A stretch of DNA of 5,726 nt from an uncultured bacterium (GTDB lineage Bacteria; Chloroflexota; Anaerolineae; JACIWP01): contig CAIQJD010000234.1 in NCBI GenBank assembly GCA_903872005.1, forward strand, positions 1 to 5,726, in the 5' to 3' direction. Below, in pieces: positions 1 to 4,628 of the stretch. The position numbers were made by a program, and so were the translations under genes. The notes beneath the pieces are model-generated. The model was not told the origin of the DNA, did not search any database, and worked only from the letters and a program-made list of their open reading frames with translations. Position 1 is the first letter of the stretch. Every line of letters starts with the position of its first letter.

Positions 1-1297
1 ATTCCGGCAGGGCGATAGCCTCTCGCGGCGGATAGGCGTCCAGGTACTCGGAAGCGGTCATCAATTGCACCGCCGGCGCGCCGGCCAGCCCCCGCACCAC
101 CTCACGCAGCCAGGAAACCCCTTCAAACCACCAATGGCCGAAGAGTTCCGTGTCGTAGTTTGAGGCGATGAGGCCAAAATCGCCGGCATTCTCGCCGGCG
201 TACTGAGTCAGCAGCTCTTCCACCAGGCCAACGTAGTGCCGGGCGTGGCGCTGCATGGACGCTTCGGCCTCGGCCGGCGCATACCAGTCCTTTTGCCCCA
301 AGTCCAGGCGCGGGCCGGTGACGCGCCAATACTGCATCCCCGATACGCCATCTTTCTTGTGAAACTCGCGATAAGTTGCGTCGCCGGGATAGCCCCAATC
401 AGCCGACCAGACCTGCATGCCGGTGCGATTGTTGCGCCCGATGACGGCCACCTCATCCTGGGCGACGTAATACGGGCGATAGGTCGTCTTTTTGGTCGGC
501 TGGACGGCGGCGCCGGCCGGGGTCACGTAGCGCCGCTTCACCGCGCCATAGGGCCCGATGACGGCATCCTGCGCCTTGCCCACCGGCGCGCCCCCCTCGA
601 CGGCATGGGTCTCGCTGAAGAAGAGGCGCAGCCTTTCCGCAGCCAGAAACTCCTCGATGCCCGGCTTACGATAGTCGCCGGCCGGGCCGCCGGCGAGATA
701 GGCCGGCCGATAGGCGCATTCGGGGAGCCAGATGGCGCGCGGCCGGCGGCCAAAGTGGCGCTCATAGCTCCGCACGGCCGTGCGGAGCTGGCCGACGATG
801 GACGCATCACGCGCCAGGAGCGGCAGATAGCCATGAGTGGCGGCGCAGGTGATGATCTCAATGCAGCCGGCGTCTTGCAGCCGGCGGAAGGCTCCCACGA
901 TGTCGCCGTCGAAACGTTCGAGCAGGCTGCGCTGGATGCCGCGATACCAGTTGACGTAAAAGCCGGCCAGGGCATGCTGCTGGCTCTCGCTCTCAGGGTC
1001 GAAGCGGGTCAGGTCGCCCTCCGCGGCTGTCAGCTTCTCGTCCAAGTAGGCGCGCAGATGCTCCAGCACCGTCGGGTCGGCCAATTGCTCCACCAGGATC
1101 GGCGTCAAGCCAATGGTGATATGCGCCGCGATGCCGGCCTCTTTCAAGTCGTACAGCGCGTTCAGGAGCGGGATATAGGTCTCGGTCGCGCCCTCATGGA
1201 TCCACTCTTCTCCGTGCGGCCAGCGCCCGGCGCGCCGGCAATACGGGAAATGCGAGTGCAAGACAAATGTGAACGCGCCAAGTTTGCTTGTCGCCAT
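1..1297 (-). CDS. GH57 family 1,4-alpha-glucan branching enzyme, C-terminus cut by window edge
   Basis: The frame stays open from the ATG at 1297-1295 to the window edge, giving the first 432 residues. Seen: the GH57 entry motif HSHFPY at residues 14-19, followed by the branching-enzyme-like stretch GRWPHGEEWIHE; the motif WLPECAY with Glu193, matching the family nucleophile; the block QVWSADWGYPGDATYREFH; and YDTELFGHWWFEG with Asp382, matching the acid/base. From family knowledge, such enzymes (Thermus, Thermococcus type) cut alpha-1,4-glucan and rejoin it through alpha-1,6 bonds in cytoplasmic glycogen synthesis, and are at least about 520 residues long, so roughly the last 100 or more are missing here. 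The visible part stops at LPE, where relatives continue into a Gly-Ser-Trp-rich C-terminal region. The start is supported by GAGGAA six bases upstream. A GH57 amylase or 4-alpha-glucanotransferase is less likely given these motifs. The gene has its own putative promoter in the preceding gap. Confidence 0.93.
   Translation of the reverse strand, partial: MATSKLGAFTFVLHSHFPYCRRAGRWPHGEEWIHEGATETYIPLLNALYDLKEAGIAAHITIGLTPILVEQLADPTVLEHLRAYLDEKLTAAEGDLTRFDPESESQQHALAGFYVNWYRGIQRSLLERFDGDIVGAFRRLQDAGCIEIITCAATHGYLPLLARDASIVGQLRTAVRSYERHFGRRPRAIWLPECAYRPAYLAGGPAGDYRKPGIEEFLAAERLRLFFSETHAVEGGAPVGKAQDAVIGPYGAVKRRYVTPAGAAVQPTKKTTYRPYYVAQDEVAVIGRNNRTGMQVWSADWGYPGDATYREFHKKDGVSGMQYWRVTGPRLDLGQKDWYAPAEAEASMQRHARHYVGLVEELLTQYAGENAGDFGLIASNYDTELFGHWWFEGVSWLREVVRGLAGAPAVQLMTASEYLDAYPPREAIALPE
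766..789. repeat. Perfect 24-bp palindrome inside the GH57 gene
   Basis: Positions 766-777 (AGCTCCGCACGG) are exactly the reverse complement of 778-789 (CCGTGCGGAGCT), with no central spacer. The symmetry ends sharply: 765 and 790 do not pair. It lies in frame in the GH57 gene, covering residues around 170-178 (Gln-Leu-Arg-Thr-Ala-Val-Arg-Ser), just before the nucleophile region, and does not disturb the reading frame. No function can be assigned from sequence alone. Confidence 0.9.
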
Positions 1298-1301
1298 ACT
1301 G

Positions 1302-1307
1302 TTCCTC
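1302..1307 (-). promoter_or_regulatory. Ribosome binding site of the GH57 gene
   Basis: The minus strand reads GAGGAA, with the GAGG core ending six bases before the ATG at 1297. This fixes the start, since the family's first beta strand (KLGAFTFVLHSH) begins only a few residues later. Confidence 0.75.
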
Positions 1308-1362
1308 GTTTTCCTCGCGTCCAAGCGGCGGCGTTGTTGCATCCCATCCGCTCCGGCAGCCT

Positions 1363-1391
1363 ATGATGCTATGAATTCTGGGGTTTGTCAA
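1363..1391 (-). promoter_or_regulatory. Putative sigma-70-type promoter of the GH57 gene
   Basis: On the minus strand a perfect -35 box TTGACA (1386-1391) is followed by exactly 17 bases and CATCAT (1363-1368), which matches four of six -10 positions. The -35 box lies two bases beyond the stop codon of the CPBP gene. Transcription would begin near 1356, giving a leader of about 60 bases. The intact -35 and correct spacing argue for independent expression of the branching enzyme, although the weak -10 leaves room for readthrough from the CPBP gene. Confidence 0.5.
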
Positions 1392-1393
1392 CT

Positions 1394-2215
1394 TTACTCG
1401 CGCGATGCGCCGGCCAGACTGGCAGCCCGCGCCCAATGCCGGTTGTACAGGAGCACCACGGCCCAGAGGCTCAGGGATACGACCAGCACCAGGAGCGGCG
1501 TGCCGGCGTTGAAGTCGGTCGGCGAAGCTACAAAGACCAGCGCGAAGCGGCTGATGAAATTCGCCAGGCCGCTGGCCCACAGGCTGCTGGTGATGCGAAA
1601 GGCCAGGTTCAGGAAGAGCGCCACGGCAAACAGGATCAGCAGATCGCCGCCGCTCAGGACTACCAGTCCAATGGGCGTTTGCACGGAATCGGCCGCGGAG
1701 CCAGGCAGCAGGAACGCGATGGGCCACACGGCGTAGGCCAACGCGGCGATGAGCACGGCCGGCAGGACGCCCAGCGAAGGCTCCAGGCAGTCCTGGCACC
1801 AGCCGCGGAAGAAGACCTCTTCGCCGGCCACGACCAGGGCCAGGGGGATGGCAAAGGCTAACAGACCCCAGTCCAACTGCGGGATGCTCAACTGCCCGCC
1901 GGCCAGCATCGAGCGAAAGATCGCGATGCCGCCCATCAACAAGCCGAGGACCAACCCCAGACCCATAGCCTGGGGCCAATTTCGCTCGGTGACGCCGACG
2001 GTCTCCAGAGAGCGCCGGCGTACCCGTTGCACGTAGTAGGAGACGATCAACAGATAGCCGGTCGCCGCTGCCCAAACGACCAGGTTGGGTTGCAGGACAG
2101 GAGCCAGACGCAACAGCAAGAAGACGGCCACCAGGCTGCCGCCGAAAACGAGGCACAGCCACGCCATTGGTCGCTGTGGGTTCCAGGCAATCCATGCCGC
2201 ACGTTCATTTCCCAT
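1394..2215 (-). CDS. CPBP (CAAX protease/bacteriocin-processing, PF02517-like) membrane protein lacking catalytic histidines
   Basis: The product has 273 residues, starting at ATG 2215-2213, with TGAGG nine bases upstream and a promoter whose predicted start site lies near 2278. The frame extends upstream to 2503, but that would run through the promoter and give an atypical N-terminus. About seven or eight hydrophobic segments are visible (roughly residues 18-40, 45-62, 83-101, 116-131, 148-171, 183-205, 210-230 and 241-258), so it is an inner-membrane protein. The first family motif is intact: GEEVFFRG with Glu132, Glu133 and Arg137. The second motif (normally F-x3-H) reads YAVWP at 161-165, and the third (normally H-x3-N) reads NFISR at 219-223. 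The only histidine in the protein is His260, near the C-terminus. Active members cleave membrane substrates or prenylated proteins; this one may be a non-proteolytic homologue. The substrate and role are unknown. Confidence 0.82.
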   Translation of the reverse strand: MGNERAAWIAWNPQRPMAWLCLVFGGSLVAVFLLLRLAPVLQPNLVVWAAATGYLLIVSYYVQRVRRRSLETVGVTERNWPQAMGLGLVLGLLMGGIAIFRSMLAGGQLSIPQLDWGLLAFAIPLALVVAGEEVFFRGWCQDCLEPSLGVLPAVLIAALAYAVWPIAFLLPGSAADSVQTPIGLVVLSGGDLLILFAVALFLNLAFRITSSLWASGLANFISRFALVFVASPTDFNAGTPLLVLVVSLSLWAVVLLYNRHWARAASLAGASRE

Positions 2216-2224
2216 CGTTGCGAG

Positions 2225-2229
2225 CCTCA
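2225..2229 (-). promoter_or_regulatory. Ribosome binding site deciding the CPBP start
   Basis: The minus strand reads TGAGG, nine bases before the ATG at 2215. Together with the promoter at 2285-2313 it selects this start over the in-frame upstream ATG at 2503, which lies upstream of the promoter. Confidence 0.7.
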
Positions 2230-2284
2230 CGCGCCCTATCACATGCGAGCCGCTGCCCTGCGGAAAGTCGCCAAAATCACCCTG

Positions 2285-2313
2285 AGTATAGCATGTCGGT
2301 TTGGCGTTGTCAA
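2285..2313 (-). promoter_or_regulatory. Near-consensus sigma-70-type promoter of the CPBP gene
   Basis: On the minus strand TTGACA (2308-2313, six of six) is followed by a 17-base spacer and TATACT (2285-2290, five of six). The spacer ends in TGC, giving an extended -10 element (TGn). Transcription should begin around 2278, leaving a leader of roughly 60 bases before the CPBP ATG. This is the best promoter in the window and suggests strong, housekeeping-type expression unless a repressor acts on it; I see no obvious operator. Confidence 0.75.
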
Positions 2314-2436
2314 TGTGAATTTTCGCCACGGCATATAGCGCCTTGGGCGCGTTCAGCGCGACTGCACCAAAGCCAAAACGCTGCCACGGTTGCATAGGAT
2401 GCGGAGTACATGGGCCACAGGAGAGTTCGAGGATCA

Positions 2437-2481
2437 GCGCCGGCCGGGAAGACGGGCACGGCCCACCAGCTCGGCCGGCGC
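2437..2481 (-). terminator. Nested hairpin, second structure downstream of glnA
   Basis: A nine-base perfect inverted repeat, GCGCCGGCC (2437-2445) with GGCCGGCGC (2473-2481), encloses 27 bases that contain a smaller stem, GGGC/GCCC, at 2454-2457 and 2461-2464. It follows the first post-glnA hairpin by two bases in the transcript. There is no U-run after it, so it may be a backup stop, a 3'-end stabiliser, or simply a GC-rich structure. Confidence 0.4.
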
Positions 2482-2483
2482 GT

Positions 2484-2518
2484 AGCGAGGGCGCGATGCC
2501 CAATGCCGCACCCTCGCT
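2484..2518 (-). terminator. Strong hairpin directly after glnA, probable transcript end
   Basis: In the minus-strand transcript, AGCGAGGGTGCG pairs with CGCGCCCTCGCT (arms at 2507-2518 and 2484-2495) to give 12 base pairs including one G-U, with an 11-base loop. It starts four bases after the glnA stop codon. The stem is strong but has no U-tract behind it, so it is not a canonical intrinsic terminator. It may work without a U-tail, with Rho, or protect the 3' end. Confidence 0.55.
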
Positions 2519-2522
2519 CCAA

Positions 2523-3869
2523 TCAGACGATGCCGAGGTAGCGCTCGTGCTCCCAAGGCGTTACCTGAAGCCGGAACTCGTCCCATTCGGCCTTCTTGGC
2601 GCGCAAGAACCAGCGGTAGACGTGATCGCCCAGGGCTTCCTGGATGAGCTTGTCGGCGCTCAAGGCGCCCAACGCCTCTTCCAGGCTGCCGGGCAGCGTC
2701 GCGATGTTCTCCTCTTCCAGCTTACGCGCGTCGAACTCGAAGACGTTCTCTTCCTGCGGCTCTGGCGCTTCCAGCTTGCGCTGAATGCCGTCCAAACCGC
2801 ACGCCAGCATCACGGCGAACGCCAGATACGGGTTGCAGCTCGGATCCGGGCAGCGCAGCTCGGCGCGCGTCGACTGCTCCCGGCCTTTGGAGACCATGGG
2901 GATGCGGATGAGCGCGGAGCGGTTGGTCTGGCCCCAACAGATGTAGACCGGCGCTTCATAGCCCGGCACCAGTCGCTTGTAGGAGTTGACCGTCGGGGCC
3001 ACCACCGCGGCCAGGCCGCGCGCGTGGGCCAACTGGCCGGCGATATAGTGCTGGGCCAGCGCCGAAAGCCGATAGCGGCCGGCCGGATCGTAGAAGACGT
3101 TCTTCTTGGAAGCGTCCACGAAGCTCTGATGGGTGTGCATGCCCGAACCGTTGATGCCCTGGATCGGCTTGGGCATGAAGGTGGCATAGACGCCCATCTT
3201 GTGCGCCACTGACTTGATGGTGTACTTGAGGGTGATGGCGTTGTCAGCGCAGGTCAGCGCATCGTCGTAGCGGATGTTGATCTCGTGCTGGCCGGGAGAG
3301 CACTCGTGATGTCCCATCTCGACCTGCAAGCCCATCTCTTCCAGGGCGAACATCATCTCGCGGCGCACTTCGGCGGCCAGGTCGCCCTGCGAGGAATCGA
3401 AATAGCCGCCCAGGTCGAAGGGGATCGGCTTGGCGGCCGGCCCGTCTTCCTTGCGGAAGAGGAAGAACTCCACTTCCGGGCCTGTATTGAAGACATAGCC
3501 TATCTCAGCGGCGCGCGCCAGGGTGCGCTTCAAGATGTAGCGCGGGTCACCCTCGAAGGGATCGCCGGAGGTGCGGTACACGTCGCAGATCAGGCGCGCC
3601 ACTTTGCCGGATTCCTTCGTCCAGGGCAACACGCAGTAGGTGCTGGGGTCGGGGTGCAGCACCATGTCGCTTTCCGAGATGCGGGTGAAGCCCTCAATGG
3701 AGGAGCCATCGAACCAGACGCCGACGCGTAATGATTCTTCTAACTGGGCCGTGGGGATATTCAGGCTTTTCAGGTTGCCTGTCACATCGGTGAACTGTAA
3801 CGTCACCAGCCGCACCTGGTCGCGTTTGACCAGTTCGATCACTTCTTCGGCGGTCAGGGTCTTTCTCAT
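2523..3869 (-). CDS. glnA: Type I glutamine synthetase (GS-I-alpha-like)
   Basis: Cytoplasmic enzyme making glutamine from glutamate, ammonia and ATP. The product has 448 residues, close to the 444 of the Bacillus enzyme. The N-terminal beta-grasp domain is about residues 15-100 and the catalytic domain about 108-448. Seen: DGSSIEGF at 54-61; metal/substrate residues in VEFFLF (Glu132, Glu134), HHECSPGQHEINIR (Glu189, Glu196) and GSGMHTHQS (His245); the flap NSYKRLVPGYEAP with Glu305; and ELRCPDPSCNPY with Arg339. Arg63 in FTRISESD matches the feedback-inhibition arginine of Bacillus GS. The site corresponding to the adenylylated tyrosine of GS-I-beta (NLYDL) is NVFEF with Phe377, so adenylylation is unlikely. 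The start at ATG 3869 has GAAGGAG eight bases upstream; an in-frame ATG at 3911 would add 14 unconserved residues. The ANTAR regulator gene lies upstream, and a structured leader separates the promoter from this gene. Confidence 0.97.
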   Translation of the reverse strand: MRKTLTAEEVIELVKRDQVRLVTLQFTDVTGNLKSLNIPTAQLEESLRVGVWFDGSSIEGFTRISESDMVLHPDPSTYCVLPWTKESGKVARLICDVYRTSGDPFEGDPRYILKRTLARAAEIGYVFNTGPEVEFFLFRKEDGPAAKPIPFDLGGYFDSSQGDLAAEVRREMMFALEEMGLQVEMGHHECSPGQHEINIRYDDALTCADNAITLKYTIKSVAHKMGVYATFMPKPIQGINGSGMHTHQSFVDASKKNVFYDPAGRYRLSALAQHYIAGQLAHARGLAAVVAPTVNSYKRLVPGYEAPVYICWGQTNRSALIRIPMVSKGREQSTRAELRCPDPSCNPYLAFAVMLACGLDGIQRKLEAPEPQEENVFEFDARKLEEENIATLPGSLEEALGALSADKLIQEALGDHVYRWFLRAKKAEWDEFRLQVTPWEHERYLGIV

Positions 3870-3877
3870 CTTCTCAT

Positions 3878-3884
3878 CTCCTTC
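3878..3884 (-). promoter_or_regulatory. Ribosome binding site deciding the glnA start
   Basis: The minus strand reads GAAGGAG, ending eight bases before the ATG at 3869. It is one of the strongest sites in the window and favours MRKTLTAEEV as the true N-terminus over the upstream in-frame ATG at 3911. Confidence 0.85.
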
Positions 3885-3942
3885 GGTAAAGATAGCTGGA
3901 TGACGGGCCACGCGATGCGCGGCGCCGGCTCTCTAACAATAG

Positions 3943-3978
3943 GGACACGGCAGCCTCTTGGTGGGGACTGCCGTGTCC
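3943..3978 (-). terminator. 11-bp hairpin in the glnA leader: terminator or attenuator candidate
   Basis: GGACACGGCAG and CTGCCGTGTCC pair perfectly over 11 base pairs (arms 3968-3978 and 3943-3953) around a 14-base loop. In the minus-strand transcript the stem is followed by CTATTGTTAG, which is U-rich but not a clean U-tract. It lies after the response-regulator stop and after the putative glnA promoter, so it could end the kinase-regulator transcript and also attenuate glnA itself. The plus-strand direction has no T-tract at all. Confidence 0.6.
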
Positions 3979-3982
3979 AGGG

Positions 3983-3998
3983 TAAGCGCCTTCGCTCA
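3983..3998 (-). other. Small leader hairpin upstream of the glnA attenuator candidate
   Basis: In the transcript TGAGCG pairs with CGCTTA (six base pairs, one G-U) around the tetraloop AAGG. It sits four bases ahead of the 11-bp hairpin, making a tandem-hairpin leader just after the predicted transcription start near 4001. Tandem hairpins are the shape of ANTAR targets, but those have hexanucleotide loops with A at position 1 and G at position 4; this loop has only four bases. Confidence 0.35.
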
Positions 3999-4007
3999 GA
4001 TTATGCT

Positions 4008-4036
4008 ATTATCCACGATTGACGCGCCGGCGTCAA
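4008..4036 (-). promoter_or_regulatory. Putative sigma-70-type promoter of glnA
   Basis: On the minus strand TTGACG (4031-4036, five of six) is followed by exactly 17 bases and GATAAT (4008-4013, five of six). The -35 box overlaps the stop codon of the response regulator. Transcription would begin near 4001, giving a leader of about 130 bases that contains both hairpins. I found no better promoter between the hairpins and glnA, which makes the hairpins a likely part of the glnA transcript. Confidence 0.6.
4019..4036. promoter_or_regulatory. Inverted repeat over the glnA -35 box, candidate operator
   Basis: TTGACGC (4019-4025) and GCGTCAA (4030-4036) form a perfect 7-bp inverted repeat around four bases, so the minus strand also reads TTGACGC-N4-GCGTCAA. 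One half is the -35 box and the other lies in the spacer. The position suits a dimeric regulator controlling glnA. It could also be a short hairpin at the end of the response-regulator transcript, whose stop codon falls inside it. Confidence 0.4.
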
Positions 4037-4626
4037 GATTCCGTGCTCGCCTGATGCGCCAGGATGATGGCTTCGGCGACTTCCTTCATCGGCTTGCGCG
4101 TGTTCATGCTCATCTTCTGGATCTTGCGGAAGGCTTCTGCTTCGTTCAGGCCCTGCACGTCCATCAAGATGCCCTTGGCCCGATCCACCAGCTTGCGCGT
4201 TTCCAGGGCCAGGCGCAGGTCGCCAACTTCTTTCTCCAGGGCGCGGAACTCCGCGAAGCGCGCCAGGGCCACTTCAATGGCCGCAGCCAGATCAGACTCG
4301 CGGAAGGGCTTGACGATGTAGCCGGTGACGCCGGCCGCTTTGGCGCGTTCCACCAGCTCACGCTGGCTATAGGCGGTCAGCAAGAGCACGGGCGCGATCT
4401 TCTCTTCCGTCAAGATCTTGGCCGCGTCAATGCCGTCGAACTCGTCGCCCTCAAAGCGCACATCCATGATGACCAGATCGGGCTTCAGCTCGCGCGCCAG
4501 GTTGACCGCGCTGCGCCCATCGCCCACTTCGCCAACCACGAGATAGCCCAGGTTGCTGAGCATCTCGCGCAGGTCCATACGGATAATGGATTCATCGTCC
4601 GCTATAATGACGCGTGTCCGTTCCAC
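4033..4626 (-). CDS. ANTAR-domain response regulator (AmiR/NasT, PdtaR-like)
   Basis: The product has 197 residues in two parts. The receiver domain (about 3-120) has the acidic pair Asp10-Asp11, the phosphoacceptor Asp55 in LVIMDVRF, Thr84 in LLLTAY and Lys106 in VKPF, so all key residues for phosphorylation are present. A helical linker (about 122-143) leads to the ANTAR domain (about 140-190), which shows the family pattern AKGILM, EAEAFRKIQ and KPMKEVAEAI. From family knowledge, ANTAR regulators bind paired RNA hairpins and stop transcription termination when phosphorylated. The start is GTG at 4626-4624, two bases after the kinase stop, with a Shine-Dalgarno site inside the kinase's last codons, so translation is coupled and the kinase is the obvious partner. 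The next gene is glnA, which makes nitrogen control by antitermination plausible. A diguanylate-cyclase or DNA-binding output is excluded by the C-terminus. Confidence 0.95.
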   Translation of the reverse strand: MERTRVIIADDESIIRMDLREMLSNLGYLVVGEVGDGRSAVNLARELKPDLVIMDVRFEGDEFDGIDAAKILTEEKIAPVLLLTAYSQRELVERAKAAGVTGYIVKPFRESDLAAAIEVALARFAEFRALEKEVGDLRLALETRKLVDRAKGILMDVQGLNEAEAFRKIQKMSMNTRKPMKEVAEAIILAHQASTES

Positions 4627-4628
4627 AG

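Larger units (their letters stand above)
2216..2522. other. Intergenic region between glnA and the CPBP gene
   Basis: This 307-base gap holds, in transcription order, two hairpins after glnA (2484-2518 and 2437-2481), a stretch of about 120 bases (2314-2436) in which I see no gene, then the CPBP promoter and its ribosome site. The only structure in the middle stretch is a small GC-rich hairpin (2338-2350, five base pairs with a three-base loop). A plus-strand frame that starts at 2343 and runs to 3212 is mostly antisense to glnA and is not supported as a gene. Confidence 0.7.

Noticed and set aside
236..1366. Long plus-strand open frame (376 codons) opposite the GH57 gene
   Set aside because: It is antisense to a clear GH57 enzyme with catalytic motifs; the composition is low-complexity (rich in Ala, Gly, Arg) with no recognisable domain, as expected from the complementary strand of a GC-rich gene.
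2338..2350. Short hairpin GCGCC-TTG-GGCGC
   Set aside because: Five base pairs in GC-rich DNA are common by chance, and it has no U-tract or position relative to a gene that suggests a function.
2314..2436. Possible small RNA or small gene in the glnA-CPBP gap
   Set aside because: I found no open frame with a ribosome site, no promoter other than the one facing the CPBP gene, and no recognisable RNA fold.
1394..2503. Longer 369-residue form of the CPBP protein
   Set aside because: The extra 96 residues would be encoded across the near-consensus promoter at 2285-2313 and the post-glnA hairpins, and show no family similarity; TGAGG and the promoter select the ATG at 2215.
2343..3212. Plus-strand open frame (289 codons) opposite glnA
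   Set aside because: It is mostly antisense to conserved glutamine synthetase sequence, has no family resemblance, and would begin inside the glnA-CPBP intergenic region.
2523..3911. Longer 462-residue form of glutamine synthetase
   Set aside because: The 14 added residues are not conserved and would be encoded across the GAAGGAG ribosome site that fits the ATG at 3869.
3870..4036. Classical ANTAR dual-hexaloop target in the glnA leader
   Set aside because: I searched the leader for two stems each closing a six-base loop with A at position 1 and G at position 4. The hairpins present have loops of 4, 14 and 3 bases, so I do not annotate an ANTAR element.
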